A DNA stretch of 64,000 nt from Vogesella sp. XCS3 (GCF_020616155.1 NZ_CP085530.1:1927001-1991000); one strand, 5' to 3'; counted from the stretch's first letter, positions 1 through 10,231 are shown. Made by a program: numbers and translations. Notes: generated by a model from the letters alone, not told the origin.

Positions 1-2
1 AT

Positions 3-1127
3 CAACGTCGTTTGTTATGGCAATACAGTCTGTCAGCACTTTGTCTGGCTAACGGCATACTGCTATGTATGCTGATGCCGGCCGATACTTTGTCTCAACC
101 TCTGCCTTATGCGTTGATGTCCTGGTGGCTATTGGCCGGCTTGGCTTACGCGGTCAATGGCAACTTGCTTTTCATGCGTCTGCCGGCTTGTTCACAGCGG
201 ACAATACTGCTGGGTAGCCTTGCCGCCACACTCCCGCTGTTGATACTAGGTTACCTGGGGCTGAGTGATTGGCGTCTGATTGTCATGTCGATAGAAATCG
301 CACTGCTTATCCTGTCCGTCACCTGGATAACCCACTCGGCGATGCTGCGCGAGTTTCCAGGCCCGGGCTCATGGCTGTTTCAGCTGGCGGCAAGCCTGTT
401 TGGCCTATTTTTCGTGGGGCGTGCCGTACTACGCCTGTGGCTGGGGGAAAGCGTGATACCCGAGCTGTACCAGCCTAGCGACAATAACTTGCTGGTAGCC
501 GTGGCGTTCATGGTGATGGCAGCCATTTTCAACCTGACCGCAGCGGTAAGGATTGCAGCACGCATGGCCAAGCAGCTGCACCAGCTATCACAACACGACC
601 CGCTGACCGGCCTGCTCAACCGGCGCGCCTTGCATACCCGGCTAACGGAGGCACAGCAGCAGCAGCAGTTTCCCTGCTATAGCATCATCATGATCGATAT
701 AGATCATTTCAAACCCATCAACGATGGCTACGGCCATAGTATCGGCGATGCGGTACTGGCCAAGGTTGGCCGCATCCTGAAGCAGTACACCGACGAGCAC
801 TGCCAAGCCTTTCGGCTGGGAGGGGAAGAGTTTGCCCTGGTGCTGCAAGGCGTATCGCTGGAAAAAGCACTGGTGCAGGCCGAGACACTACGACATCACA
901 TCGCCCAGAGCCCTGTGATCCAGGATAACCATGTCATCTGCTTTACGGCCAGCCTGGGCGTTGCAGAAGGCAGTACCGGCCTGCAAACGCTGGAGCATGT
1001 ACTGAATGCCGCCGACCGAGCCATGTACCAGGCCAAGCAGCAGGGTCGCAACTGTGTCAGCCACACCCCGCGCTCAGCCACGCGCAGCATCGTCAGCTAT
1101 GCGCAGGTAAAACCCTCGACTTCGTAA
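3..1127 (+). CDS. membrane-anchored GGDEF diguanylate cyclase (5' end cut by the window)
   Basis: Probably synthesises the second messenger cyclic di-GMP. The first ~180 residues hold about six hydrophobic segments with no recognised sensor domain. A GGDEF domain follows, with the substrate motif DIDHFKPIND and the active-site signature GGEEF (residues 270-274 counted from a TTG at base 12). The expected inhibitory RxxD site just upstream of GGEEF is absent (DEHCQAF is found), so product feedback may be lost. The reading frame is open to the window edge and the hydrophobic segment begins at once, so the true start probably lies slightly upstream. The stop abuts the stop of the convergent ghrA gene. 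Activity is inferred from the intact signature. Confidence 0.88.
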   Translation, partial: QRRLLWQYSLSALCLANGILLCMLMPADTLSQPLPYALMSWWLLAGLAYAVNGNLLFMRLPACSQRTILLGSLAATLPLLILGYLGLSDWRLIVMSIEIALLILSVTWITHSAMLREFPGPGSWLFQLAASLFGLFFVGRAVLRLWLGESVIPELYQPSDNNLLVAVAFMVMAAIFNLTAAVRIAARMAKQLHQLSQHDPLTGLLNRRALHTRLTEAQQQQQFPCYSIIMIDIDHFKPINDGYGHSIGDAVLAKVGRILKQYTDEHCQAFRLGGEEFALVLQGVSLEKALVQAETLRHHIAQSPVIQDNHVICFTASLGVAEGSTGLQTLEHVLNAADRAMYQAKQQGRNCVSHTPRSATRSIVSYAQVKPSTS

Positions 1128-2057
1128 CTAGTAGCCACGCTGCCGCTCTACCTGCCCAGCTACCGCCTCACCCTGTGCCAGACGCTGCAGCCGGTCGGTA
1201 ATCTGCGCCACCGCCTGCTGGCGCAAGGTAATGGCGGCAATATGCGGCGTCAGCGTCACCGCCGGGTGCTGCCACAAGCGGCTATCTGGCGGCAGCGGCT
1301 CGCGGGAGAAAACATCCAGCTGGGCACAACGCAGCAGCCCATCGTCCAGCGCTGCCAGCAGTGCCGCTTCGTCCAGCAGGTCGCCACGGCCGGCGTTGAT
1401 CAGCATGGCACCGGCAGGCAACCGTGCCAGCCTGGCGGCATCCAGCAACCCTGCCGTCTCGGGTGTGGAAGGTAGCACGCAGGCCAGTACGTCACTTTCC
1501 GCCAGCAAGGCGTGCAAGCCCTCTTGTCCATGGTGGCTTACAAGCCCCGGCAGGCTACGCGGCGTGCGGCTCCAGCCCTGTACGCGGTAACCGTCGGCCT
1601 GTAAGCCACGCGCCACGGCCAAGCCGATTTCGCCCAGCCCCAGCACTCCGACACGCACATCGGCGGACAGACGCGGTGGCAGCATTTTCCACACGCCGGC
1701 AACCTGCTGGCGACGGTAGATATCCATATGCCGCTGATACGACAACACGCCAAAACGCACGTATTCCAGCATCTGCGCCGCCATGCCCCCATCCAGCAGG
1801 CGATAGATCGGTAGCGCCGGGTCCAGGTCATCGCGCGCCAGCAGCTTATCCACCCCAGCGCCCAGGGCAAAGACGCCTCGCAAGGCCGGTAAACCGGCAA
1901 ATAGCCCGGCGGGCGGCCCCCAGGTCACCACGTAAGCCACTTGGCTCGGGTCGTCCAGCTCATCCAGCGTGATAAACGTTTGCTGCGGCATGGCGGCACG
2001 GAAAAGTGCGATGTAAGCCTGGGTTTCTTTCGGGCTAGGGGTGTAGAGCAGGATCAT
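1128..2057 (-). CDS. ghrA: glyoxylate/hydroxypyruvate reductase A
   Basis: A 309-residue D-2-hydroxyacid dehydrogenase close in length to E. coli GhrA; the family reduces glyoxylate and hydroxypyruvate with NADPH in the cytoplasm. The Rossmann motif GVLGLGEIGLAVA, the catalytic-Arg segment INAGRGDLLDEAALL, the Glu in FSREPLP and the catalytic His in LTPHIAAIT are all present. The N-terminal FALGAGVDKLL segment is typical of the GhrA branch. The frame is open further upstream to 2156, but homology begins at MILLYTPSPKE, so the ATG at 2055-2057 is chosen although its ribosome binding site is weak. It converges with the GGDEF gene with no space between stops. Confidence 0.88.
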   Translation of the reverse strand: MILLYTPSPKETQAYIALFRAAMPQQTFITLDELDDPSQVAYVVTWGPPAGLFAGLPALRGVFALGAGVDKLLARDDLDPALPIYRLLDGGMAAQMLEYVRFGVLSYQRHMDIYRRQQVAGVWKMLPPRLSADVRVGVLGLGEIGLAVARGLQADGYRVQGWSRTPRSLPGLVSHHGQEGLHALLAESDVLACVLPSTPETAGLLDAARLARLPAGAMLINAGRGDLLDEAALLAALDDGLLRCAQLDVFSREPLPPDSRLWQHPAVTLTPHIAAITLRQQAVAQITDRLQRLAQGEAVAGQVERQRGY

Positions 2058-2284
2058 GGTATGGCGCGCCAAAGGAAGAACAGCACTTATAAACCAGCCG
2101 GGTAGCGGTGCCAAGATGCTGGCTGGCTTTAGCGCGCCCTCTTGCTTGCCAGGCACTGGCGCTTGATGACATGCCGCTGCCTGTCACCCCGGGCTTGCGC
2201 CTTGACAGCGGCGAGCAGGATAGCGCTACGCTGCCAGCCGACACACGGCGGCCAACCTACCGAGGCCGCGATCCGGCCGCTGCG

Positions 2285-3757
2285 TCAGGTGCCGCAAAAA
2301 GTGCGGTAGCCGCGTGCCAGCTCGGCACTGGCCGGCAGCGCGTAGCGTTCCAGCCCAGGGCGCTCCGCATAAGGCTGGGCCAGCACGGACAGCAATTGCT
2401 GCGCCAGTGCCATATCACCGTACTCGCTGGCCGCAGCCAGCGCCTCTTCTACCAAATGGTTACGCGCAATGTACAAAGGGTTGGCCGCACGCATCTTGCC
2501 CGCCACCAGCGCCATAGAGCCGCCGTGCGCCAGCCGCGCTTGCCAGCGCGCCAGCCAGCTGTGCAAAACGTCTGGCTGCGCAAACAAGGCCGCCAGGCGG
2601 GTGGCATCACCGTCCAGCACGTCGGCCAGATAGCGCCAGGCGAGTGTGAAATCCACCCGCTGCCGATGCAGCATCAGCAGCCAGTCTTCTGCCAGCGCCA
2701 GGTCGTCTTCCTGTGCATCGGCCAGGCCCAGCTTGCCCCGTGCCTGCGCCAGCCACGCCTGCTGGTAATGCGTCTGGAAGCCATGAATCACCTCGGTGGC
2801 CTGCGCCACGGCGTCGTCCATCGACGCGGCATCCAGCAGCGGCAGCAGCGCCTCGGCCAGCCGCGCCAGGTTCCACTGCGCGATGGCCGGCTGGTTGCCG
2901 TAGGCGTAGCGGCCACGCTCGTCAATCGAGCTGAACACCGTGGCCGGGTCGTAAGTGTCCATAAAGGCGCAGGGGCCGTAATCGATGGTTTCGCCGGATA
3001 GCGTCATATTGTCGGTGTTCATCACACCGTGAATGAAGCCCGCGTGCAGCCACTGTGCCACCAGGCTGGCCTGGCGCTGGCATACCGCCGCCAGCATGGC
3101 CAGGTAAGGGTTGGCCGCGTGCTGCAGCTGCGGGTAATGGCGCTGCAGCGTATACGCCGCCAGCTGGCGCAATGTAGCGTCGTCGCCGCGGTTGGCAAAG
3201 TACTCGAAGCTACCCACGCGAATATGGCTGGCCGCCACCCGCGTCAGTACCGCACCCGGCAGCGGGCGGTCGCGGTATACCGTATCGCCGGTAGCCACCA
3301 CGGCCAGTGCCCGCGTGGTGGGGATGCCCAGCGCGTGCATGGCCTCGCCGATGATCAGCTCGCGCAGCATGGGCCCCACCGCCGCCTTGCCGTCGCCACG
3401 GCGCGAAAACGGCGTGCGGCCGCTACCCTTGAACGCGATGTCGCGGCGCAGCCCTGCCGTATCCACCACCTCGCCCAATAGCAAGGCGCGGCCATCGCCC
3501 AGCTGCGGCGAATAGCCGCCAAACTGGTGGCCGGCGTACACCTGCGCCACCGGCTGCGCACCAGCGGGTAACTGCGCCCCGGCAAACAGCGCAGCCAAGG
3601 TAGCCTCATCCACGCCGCTGCTGTCCAGCCCCAGCTCGCCTGCCAGGTTAGCATGCCAATACAGCAGGTGCGGCGCGCTTGGTTTATCCGGGTTGGCCGC
3701 AGCGCAGGCCTGCGGCAGCTGCGTAGCGTAGCTGTGTTCAAACGGGATGCGAATCAT
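2285..3757 (-). CDS. selO: protein adenylyltransferase SelO (YdiU/UPF0061 family)
   Basis: A 490-residue pseudokinase-fold protein. Characterised SelO proteins transfer AMP from ATP to Ser, Thr or Tyr of target proteins during redox stress. Family-typical stretches include KGSGRTPFSRRGDGKA, MLRELIIGEAMHALGIPTT and HGVMNTDNMTLSGETIDYG with the metal-binding Asn and Asp residues. The C-terminus ends FCGT and so keeps a cysteine at the place where eukaryotic homologues carry selenocysteine. An in-frame GTG lies three codons upstream at 3766, but AGGTGG sits seven bases before the ATG at 3757, which favours that start. It stands alone, transcribed towards ghrA after a 227-base gap. Confidence 0.93.
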   Translation of the reverse strand: MIRIPFEHSYATQLPQACAAANPDKPSAPHLLYWHANLAGELGLDSSGVDEATLAALFAGAQLPAGAQPVAQVYAGHQFGGYSPQLGDGRALLLGEVVDTAGLRRDIAFKGSGRTPFSRRGDGKAAVGPMLRELIIGEAMHALGIPTTRALAVVATGDTVYRDRPLPGAVLTRVAASHIRVGSFEYFANRGDDATLRQLAAYTLQRHYPQLQHAANPYLAMLAAVCQRQASLVAQWLHAGFIHGVMNTDNMTLSGETIDYGPCAFMDTYDPATVFSSIDERGRYAYGNQPAIAQWNLARLAEALLPLLDAASMDDAVAQATEVIHGFQTHYQQAWLAQARGKLGLADAQEDDLALAEDWLLMLHRQRVDFTLAWRYLADVLDGDATRLAALFAQPDVLHSWLARWQARLAHGGSMALVAGKMRAANPLYIARNHLVEEALAAASEYGDMALAQQLLSVLAQPYAERPGLERYALPASAELARGYRTFCGT

Positions 3758-3828
3758 GGTGACCACCTGGGCAATGTGCGTGCAGTACTAGGTAGCCTGC
3801 TGGCGGCAAAAGTGCCGCAGCAGGCGAG

Positions 3829-3851
3829 AAAAAGCCGCCTTGTTAGGCGGC
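3829..3851 (-). terminator. rho-independent terminator of ygiQ
   Basis: Read on the minus strand, a 7-bp GC-rich stem (GCCGCCT paired with AGGCGGC) with a 4-base loop is followed directly by five Ts. It lies 25 bases past the ygiQ stop. Confidence 0.75.
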
Positions 3852-3876
3852 CGGGGTCATGCTTTCTATGCGTAGC

Positions 3877-6192
3877 TTAGCGGCCGCGGCCAACCTTGCC
3901 GGCGGGCTTGGCCCCCGCACCACCACGCCCTGCGGCTGGCTTCGCGGCGGCGGGCTTGCCGGATGCCGGTTTGGCTGCTGCCGGTTTGCCTGCATGAGCC
4001 TTGGCGGTGGCGGGTTTGCCGTTGCCTCGCGGCGCACCGGCGTAGCTGCGCGGCTGGCCTTGCTGCGCCTTGGCGCGGGCGGCCAGGCTCTGGCCGGCAA
4101 AGCGGTGGCGCGCGGCGGCAGCCTTGTCGCCCGGTGGCGTCGGCGGAATCAGGCAATGCTTGGCGTGGCCGATCAAATCGCTACGGCCCATTTGCACCAG
4201 CGCGTCGTAAATGATCTGCCAGTTATCCGGGTGGTGGTAGCGCAGCAGCGCCTTGTGCAGCTTGCGGCGGTAACCATCACGCACCACGTCCACTTTTTCC
4301 GAGCTGCGCGACAGGCGTTTCAGCGGGTTGCGCTTGGTGTGCCACATGGTGGTGGCCAGCGCCATCGGCGTCGGGGTAAAGGTTTGCACCTGGTCGAGAC
4401 GGAAGTTGTTTTTCTTCAGCCACAGCGCCAGGTTCACCATGTCTTCGTCGCTGGTACCCGGGTGGGCGGCGATGAAGTACGGAATCAGGTACTGCTCTTT
4501 GCCGGCCTGGCGGCTGAAGCGCTCGAACAGCTCCTTGAACTTGTCGTAGGCGCCCATGCCCGGCTTCATCATCTTGGACAGCGGGCCGTCTTCGGTGTGT
4601 TCCGGCGCAATTTTCAGGTAGCCGCCTACGTGGTGCTGTACCAGCTCCTTGATGTATTCCGGCGATTTCACCGCCAGGTCGTAACGCAGGCCGGACTGGA
4701 TATTGATCTTCTTCACGCCAGGCAAGGCGCGCGCCTTGCGGTACAGCTGGATCAGCGGCCCGTGGTCGGTGCCCAGGTTTTCGCAGATATCCGGGAACAC
4801 GCACGACAGCTTGCGACAGGAACGCTCGATTTTCGGGTCTTTGCAGCTCAGGCGATACATATTGGCCGTAGGGCCGCCCAAGTCGGAAATGTGGCCGGTA
4901 AAGCCCGGCGTCTTGTCGCGGATTTCCTCGATTTCCTTGAGGATGGACTCCTCCGAACGGCTCTGGATGATGCGGCCTTCGTGCTCGGTAATCGAGCAGA
5001 AGGTACAGCCGCCAAAACAGCCGCGCATGATGTTGACCGAGTACTTGATCATCTCCCACGCCGGGATGTGCGCGTCACCGTAGACCGGGTGCGGGTTACG
5101 GGCGTAGGGCAGGCCGAACACGAAATCCATTTCTTCGGTGGTCAGCGGAATCGGCGGCGCGTTCAGCCATACGTCGCGGGTACCATGCAGCTGCACCAGC
5201 GCACGGGCGTTACCGGGGTTGGATTCCAGGTGCAAGGTACGGCTGGCGTGCGCGTACAGTACCGGGTCGTGTGCCACCGCCTCGTAAGACGGAATGCGGA
5301 TCACGGTTTTGGCGCGCTCGGCGCGGCGCTTGGCCAGGCGCTCTTCGCGCGACTCGATTCGGATCACCTGCGGCTTGCTCGGGTCGTTGGCCGCAGTCGC
5401 TTCGGCAGCTTGCTCTGGGATCTCCTGATACGGGTTCAGGATCACGTCCACCTTGCCCGGCACATCCACCACGCTGGAATCCATCTCCTGCCACTCGTCG
5501 TCCGGCTTCCAGCCGTGCGGCACCATGAAAGCCGTACCGCGGATATCACGCATCTCGGACAGCTTTTCACCACGAGCCGCGCGGTGGGCAATTTCCACCA
5601 GCGCGCGCTCGGCGTTGCCGTACAACAGGATGTCGGCTTTGGACGTGGCCAGCACCGACTGGCGCACCTTGTCGCTCCAGTAATCGAAGTGGGCAATACG
5701 ACGCAAGGAGGCCTCGATGGAGCCAATCATCACCCCTACGCCAGGGTAGGCCTCGCGGCAGCGCTGCGCGTACACGGTTACGGCACGATCCGGGCGCTTG
5801 TTCGGCTCGCCGTGCGGGGTGTAGGCGTCGTCCGAACGCGGGCGGCGATCAGCCGTATAACGGTTGATCATGGAGTCCATATTGCCGGCAGTGACGCCAT
5901 AAAACAGGTTGGGCTTGCCCAGCGCGCGGAAAGCGTCGGCGCTGTTCCAGTCCGGCTGCGCAATAATGCCCACGCGGAAACCCTGCGCTTCCAGCAGGCG
6001 GCCCACCAGCGCCATCCCGAAGCTGGGGTGGTCGATATAACAGTCACCACTGATGATGATGATGTCGCAGCTATCCCAGCCCAGCTCGTCCATCTCGGCA
6101 CGGCTCATGGGCAGGAAAGGGGCGGTACCAAAGCGTTGCGCCCAGTACTTGCGGTAGCTGTTAATGGCTTGGGGTGCGGCAGGAAGCGTCAT
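3877..6192 (-). CDS. ygiQ: YgiQ family radical SAM protein
   Basis: A 771-residue radical SAM enzyme of the YgiQ family, whose reaction is unknown. The order is an N-terminal YgiQ domain, a radical SAM core with the CxxxCxxC cluster site in [17 protein letters not shown] (about residue 385), then the conserved C-terminal part ending near the [10 protein letters not shown] segment. The last ~75 residues are a basic, low-complexity tail of Ala-Lys-Pro-Gly repeats (AAAKPA-type units), likely disordered and perhaps nucleic-acid binding. A long antisense frame (3859-6255, plus strand) is a high-GC shadow. The ATG at 6192 begins [17 protein letters not shown], as expected for the family; its ribosome binding site is weak. 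Confidence 0.92.
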   Translation of the reverse strand: MTLPAAPQAINSYRKYWAQRFGTAPFLPMSRAEMDELGWDSCDIIIISGDCYIDHPSFGMALVGRLLEAQGFRVGIIAQPDWNSADAFRALGKPNLFYGVTAGNMDSMINRYTADRRPRSDDAYTPHGEPNKRPDRAVTVYAQRCREAYPGVGVMIGSIEASLRRIAHFDYWSDKVRQSVLATSKADILLYGNAERALVEIAHRAARGEKLSEMRDIRGTAFMVPHGWKPDDEWQEMDSSVVDVPGKVDVILNPYQEIPEQAAEATAANDPSKPQVIRIESREERLAKRRAERAKTVIRIPSYEAVAHDPVLYAHASRTLHLESNPGNARALVQLHGTRDVWLNAPPIPLTTEEMDFVFGLPYARNPHPVYGDAHIPAWEMIKYSVNIMRGCFGGCTFCSITEHEGRIIQSRSEESILKEIEEIRDKTPGFTGHISDLGGPTANMYRLSCKDPKIERSCRKLSCVFPDICENLGTDHGPLIQLYRKARALPGVKKINIQSGLRYDLAVKSPEYIKELVQHHVGGYLKIAPEHTEDGPLSKMMKPGMGAYDKFKELFERFSRQAGKEQYLIPYFIAAHPGTSDEDMVNLALWLKKNNFRLDQVQTFTPTPMALATTMWHTKRNPLKRLSRSSEKVDVVRDGYRRKLHKALLRYHHPDNWQIIYDALVQMGRSDLIGHAKHCLIPPTPPGDKAAAARHRFAGQSLAARAKAQQGQPRSYAGAPRGNGKPATAKAHAGKPAAAKPASGKPAAAKPAAGRGGAGAKPAGKVGRGR

Positions 6193-6414
6193 TGTGTGCA
6201 GGTGTTTCTTGAAAGACCGCGCATTGTGCCAGAAAGCGTCGGCGCTTTCACCTGAAAAAATGCTTTTCTTTCATCAACATAGCGAGAAAATAACCCTGTA
6301 GCCAAGCTGGATTTCTTGCTATGCCACAATAGAATCACAAAATACCATTAAGTAATTTGCTCACTATTCTTTAGTATTCGATAATGATTTAACACTATTG
6401 CCGAGTACATCAGC
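6193..6414. other. AT-rich divergent intergenic region (ygiQ / chemoreceptor)
   Basis: These 222 bases are markedly more AT-rich than the surroundings and separate two divergent genes, so they must hold both promoters. I looked for a flagellar sigma-28 promoter ahead of the chemoreceptor; CGATAA (6379-6384) and TAAG (6349-6352) are present, but the spacing is wrong. No promoter can be assigned with confidence. Confidence 0.4.
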
Positions 6415-8055
6415 ATGCCCGCTTATTCGTGGTTGGCTCGTTTATCCATCAGGGCCCAGTTTCTGCTGGTTTTATCGATTGTTGGCATCGGGCTCATGCT
6501 CACCGGTGGCATGTCGTGGCGACAGCTGGAAGAGCTGCGTATCAACGGCCCCGCCTATAGCCGCATTGTGCAAGGCAAAGACCTGATTGCGGATATCCTG
6601 CCGCCACCTCGCTACATCATCGAATCTTATCTGGTAGTCATGCAGGCGCAGCATAGCCAGAGCCTGTCTGCCGTGCGTACCTATCAGGATCGTGTGCTGG
6701 AGCTGGAAAAAGAGTTCCAGGCGCGCCACGAGTATTGGCAGCGCATGCCGCTGAACGACGAAAGCCAGCGCTTGTTGCTGACCGCATCCGACAAGCCTGC
6801 CCGCGAGTTTTTCAAACTGGCGCGCGAGCAATATTTCCCGCAGCGGCTGGCCGAGCAAGATACCCGCAGCGTGCTTACCCAGCTGGCCAACCATTACCAG
6901 CAGCACCGCTATGAGATCGACAAGCTGGTGAAACGCGAAAATACCCTGCTGGCCGAAGAGGAAAAGCGTGCCGAACAGCTAGTGCACCAGGGCAGACTGT
7001 TTCTGGGTGGCACGATTGCACTGGTATTACTGCTGTCTATTGCCCTGGTGCACCAGATCAGCCACCAACAGCGCAATAGTGTCAACCAGCTGCGTAAAGC
7101 CATGGCGGGGCTGGCCAAAGGGCAGCTCAATCTGACACTGCCCCCCCAGCCGGACAACGAGCTGGGGCAAATAGGCCAAAGCACGGAAGACATGCGCCAC
7201 AGCCTGCAGCAGCTGATCGTGCAGATGCAGAACGCCGCTGGCGAGCTACAGGGCAACGAGCAGGATATCCAGCACGAGGCGGCACAAGTGCAGCAGCTTG
7301 CCAGCCGCCAGCGCGAGCGCATTGGCCAGATGAGCGCGCAAGTACAATCGCTGACCAATACGCTGGCACGTTTGGCCAATGACAGCGAACACTCTGCGTC
7401 CACCTCGGTCGCCGCCATCGAATCGGCAGGTAACAGTGGCCGTGACTTGCAGCAAAGCAGTGAAGTACTGGCCAATGTAGTAGAAACCGTGCGCGAAACC
7501 ACGGTATTACTGGATGAGCTTACCCAGAAGGCAGGCCAGATTGTCGGTGTGGCCAACACCATTCACGAGATTGCCGAACAAACCAACCTGCTGGCCCTGA
7601 ATGCGGCCATCGAGGCGGCACGCGCCGGCGAAAGCGGCCGTGGCTTTGCGGTAGTCGCGGACGAGGTGCGCAAGCTGGCAGAACGTACGGCGCAATCCAC
7701 CGGCAGCATCAACGACATCCTGGGTACGGTACAGCGCTCTACCACCGAGGCAGCCATGAGTATTCGCCAGGGTCTGGCCCAATCCGAACAGGGGCTGGAC
7801 AAGGTGCAACAGGCCAGTCATAGCGTGAGTGCCCTGCAAGAAAGCATCAATTCTCTGGGGCAGGCACTGCAGCACGTCGTAGAACAGATACAAGGCAGCC
7901 AGCAGCTGCGGCAGGAAGTACAGCAAGAATTGGGCGAAGTGCTGCAAGATACGCATAATCAGCAAGAGGCAGTCGACCGGCTGTACGGCCTGATTCGGGT
8001 TGCCGACCAAACCACACAGAAGCTGGAACAAGCCAGCCACCGATTCACACTTTAG
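6415..8055 (+). CDS. methyl-accepting chemotaxis protein
   Basis: A 546-residue transmembrane chemoreceptor that would control CheA at the cell pole. It has one N-terminal membrane helix (about residues 13-33), a ~160-residue periplasmic helical region, a second membrane helix (about 195-215), a HAMP linker and a cytoplasmic coiled-coil signalling domain. The conserved hairpin tip is clear: [20 protein letters not shown] followed by [20 protein letters not shown]. No C-terminal CheR-binding pentapeptide is present; it ends HRFTL. Only 12 bases separate it from a periplasmic binding protein gene, so the two are probably co-transcribed and may act together in ligand sensing. The ligand is unknown. 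Confidence 0.94.
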   Translation: MPAYSWLARLSIRAQFLLVLSIVGIGLMLTGGMSWRQLEELRINGPAYSRIVQGKDLIADILPPPRYIIESYLVVMQAQHSQSLSAVRTYQDRVLELEKEFQARHEYWQRMPLNDESQRLLLTASDKPAREFFKLAREQYFPQRLAEQDTRSVLTQLANHYQQHRYEIDKLVKRENTLLAEEEKRAEQLVHQGRLFLGGTIALVLLLSIALVHQISHQQRNSVNQLRKAMAGLAKGQLNLTLPPQPDNELGQIGQSTEDMRHSLQQLIVQMQNAAGELQGNEQDIQHEAAQVQQLASRQRERIGQMSAQVQSLTNTLARLANDSEHSASTSVAAIESAGNSGRDLQQSSEVLANVVETVRETTVLLDELTQKAGQIVGVANTIHEIAEQTNLLALNAAIEAARAGESGRGFAVVADEVRKLAERTAQSTGSINDILGTVQRSTTEAAMSIRQGLAQSEQGLDKVQQASHSVSALQESINSLGQALQHVVEQIQGSQQLRQEVQQELGEVLQDTHNQQEAVDRLYGLIRVADQTTQKLEQASHRFTL

Positions 8056-8067
8056 ACTGCGCTCACC

Positions 8068-8811
8068 ATGGCTCCCATTCCCCGCGTATTGACGGCTGTA
8101 CTAGTGCTTCTGCTCGGCCAGGCCACCTTGGCCAGCACCCGCCAAACCACGGTGGCAGTGGCATTCGGCGAATCGCTGGAACCTTATGTGATTCCACAAC
8201 TGGAAGCCGGCATCGAACTGGACATCATCCGGGCAGCACTCAAAAGCCAGCACTACGAGATGAAGCCGGTATTCCTGTCGCAAAAGCGCCTGCCGCAAGC
8301 TCTGGCTGACCGCAAGATAGACGCGGTAGCCACCATCGTGCCGGAGTCTGGCGCGAAAGGGGCGTATTCGGATGTGTATATCAGCTATGAAGACAAGGCT
8401 ATTACACTGACTCACCGCCGCCTGGAGATCCACCGCGTAGCAGATCTGACCAACTACAGCATCTCGGCATTCCCCTTGGCCGGACAATATCTGGGTGCCG
8501 AGTTTGCCGCCCTCGCAGCCAAACACCCGGACTACCACGAAACCGGCAACCAGATAGACCAGAACCGCCTGCTATACCGCGGCAGCATCGATGTGGTCGT
8601 GGCCGACTACCGCATCTTCAATTACATGAACAAGCGCATGCAGACCGACTTTGGCGAGGCCCCCCTGCCCGTCAGCTATCACGATATTTTCATCAAGCTG
8701 CCCTACCGGGTGCTATTCAGGCAGCCTACGCTGCGTGACGCCTTTAACCAGGGCCTGAAGCTGATCCAGCAAAATGGCGAATACCAACGCATCCTGAAGC
8801 GATACAGCTAA
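8068..8811 (+). CDS. periplasmic solute-binding protein, family 3 type
   Basis: A 247-residue exported protein resembling amino-acid-type periplasmic binding proteins (SBP_bac_3). A signal peptide (VLTAVLVLLLGQATLAS) is followed by a two-lobed binding domain; segments such as IRAALKSQHYEMKPVFLSQKRLPQAL and the C-terminal GLKLIQQNGEYQRILKRY are typical of the family. No ABC permease or ATPase gene lies nearby. The gene follows the chemoreceptor by 12 bases, suggesting that it delivers ligand to the receptor rather than to a transporter. That role is inference from position; some orphan proteins of this type instead serve two-component sensors. Confidence 0.8.
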   Translation: MAPIPRVLTAVLVLLLGQATLASTRQTTVAVAFGESLEPYVIPQLEAGIELDIIRAALKSQHYEMKPVFLSQKRLPQALADRKIDAVATIVPESGAKGAYSDVYISYEDKAITLTHRRLEIHRVADLTNYSISAFPLAGQYLGAEFAALAAKHPDYHETGNQIDQNRLLYRGSIDVVVADYRIFNYMNKRMQTDFGEAPLPVSYHDIFIKLPYRVLFRQPTLRDAFNQGLKLIQQNGEYQRILKRYS

Positions 8812-8855
8812 GGCCCGGTGGGCTAGAATGCCGCATTGCATTCAGGCCCCGCATC

Positions 8856-10112
8856 ATGAAAAAACTCCTCTGCCTGCTAGGCAGCAGCGGCATGTTGGCC
8901 GCTTGCGCCACCCCGGTCAGCCCGCTGGCCAGCCAGCCGGTACCCGCCCCCATCCTGCAGCAAAACCAGCCGGCAGCCCCGTTACCGCCGGTAAGTAGCC
9001 AGCCCTTGCCTCAAGCACCGGCAAGCAGCCCGCCGGTGGTGACGCCGCCTGTCGTGGTAGTGCCACCTGCTGTCGTGGTGGCACCGGCCAAACCGGTTGC
9101 GGCCAACCCCAAAGCCTTGCTGGACAAGCTGCTGCCCGACTACGTGAAACCCCGCAATGGCTGGCGCGACGATCTGGTATCGGCCTTCAGCGCCTTGCAG
9201 ATACCGCACACCGCCGAGAACTACTGCGCGGTCATCGCCGTCATCGAGCAGGAATCCACATTCCAGGCCGACCCTGTGGTACCAGGCCTGCCCAAAATTG
9301 TCTGGGGCAAGATCGGTGACAAAGCAGGTAACTACTATGTACCACTGCCGGTAGTGAAAACCGCTTTGCTGAAAAAGTCGCCGAACGGCCAGAGCTACAA
9401 GGAGCGCATCGACAATCTGCGCACCGAAAAAGAAATGAACGACCTGTTCGAGGACATGTCGGCCGAAGGGCAAAAGCTGGGCCTGCCCATGGGCATGAAA
9501 AACCCCATACGCACCGGCGGCCCCATGCAAGTCAGCGTGGAGTTTGCCGAAGCGCACGTACGCGCCTGGCCCTACCCCTATGCCCGCAACGGCAGCATCC
9601 GTGATGAAGTATTCAGCCGCAAAGGTGGCGTTTATTTTGGCAGCGCCATCCTGCTGCAATACCCGGCGCCTTATACCGACATGCGCTATCGCTTTGCCGA
9701 TTTCAACGCCGGGCGCTACGCCAGCCGTAACGCAGCCTTCCAGCAGGCGGTGGCCAAGCTCAGCGGCAGCAAACTGGCACTGGATGGCGACTTGTTACGT
9801 TACAAGAACGGCCAACCCGGCAGCGACAGCAGCAGCACCCAGCTGGCACTGGCCAAGTTGCGCGCCCGCCTGGGCTTGAGCGACGCCGACATGCTGCGCG
9901 ACCTGAAGCAGGAAAAGAGCGCCGGTTTCACCCAGACCGCGCTGTATGGCCGTGTGATGCAACTCGCCGACCAAAGCCAGGGTCGCAAAGTGGCGCGCGA
10001 GATCATGCCGGAAATCCGCCTGCAAAGCCCCAAAATCACCCGCAAGCTCACCACGGCCTGGTTTGCCGACCGTGTCGATGGCCGCTACCAGCGCTGCCTG
10101 GCACGGCGTTAA
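8856..10112 (+). CDS. DUF1615 family outer-membrane lipoprotein
   Basis: A 418-residue lipoprotein of the DUF1615 family, function not established. A lipoprotein signal ends in LAAC (Cys about residue 17). Next comes a Pro/Val/Ala-rich linker of about 60 residues, then the conserved domain with AVIAVIEQESTFQADP and RTGGPMQVSVEFAEAHV. The IEQES segment resembles the Glu-Ser active-site region of lysozyme-like lytic transglycosylases, so a cell-wall role is possible but unproven. It stands alone, 44 bases after the binding-protein gene, and is closed by a strong terminator. Confidence 0.85.
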   Translation: MKKLLCLLGSSGMLAACATPVSPLASQPVPAPILQQNQPAAPLPPVSSQPLPQAPASSPPVVTPPVVVVPPAVVVAPAKPVAANPKALLDKLLPDYVKPRNGWRDDLVSAFSALQIPHTAENYCAVIAVIEQESTFQADPVVPGLPKIVWGKIGDKAGNYYVPLPVVKTALLKKSPNGQSYKERIDNLRTEKEMNDLFEDMSAEGQKLGLPMGMKNPIRTGGPMQVSVEFAEAHVRAWPYPYARNGSIRDEVFSRKGGVYFGSAILLQYPAPYTDMRYRFADFNAGRYASRNAAFQQAVAKLSGSKLALDGDLLRYKNGQPGSDSSSTQLALAKLRARLGLSDADMLRDLKQEKSAGFTQTALYGRVMQLADQSQGRKVAREIMPEIRLQSPKITRKLTTAWFADRVDGRYQRCLARR

Positions 10113-10133
10113 GCTGAGCTAACACGGAAAAAA

Positions 10134-10159
10134 CCCTTCCGATTCAGGAAGGGCTTTTT
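10134..10159 (+). terminator. terminator of the DUF1615 gene
   Basis: The 7-bp stem CCCTTCC/GGAAGGG, loop GATTCA, is followed by CTTTTTC. It begins 22 bases after the stop codon. An A-run before the stem means it could work in both directions. Confidence 0.85.
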
Positions 10160-10231
10160 CATGTCGTGACATCACATCACAAGCGCGCCAGGTTATGTCT
10201 CGCTACCGCCTGGCCACAAAACGCCAAACGC

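Noticed and set aside
2058..2284. Possible small gene between ghrA and selO (open frames at 2035-2244 minus and 2108-3001 plus)
   Set aside because: No start signal or homology; the plus-strand frame continues as a shadow of selO. I see only a one-mismatch copy of the dispersed repeat here.
3859..6255. 798-codon plus-strand open frame opposite ygiQ
   Set aside because: It is antisense to a clear YgiQ gene; its translation is rich in Val, His, Arg and Gln with no domain, as expected for the complement of GC-rich coding DNA.
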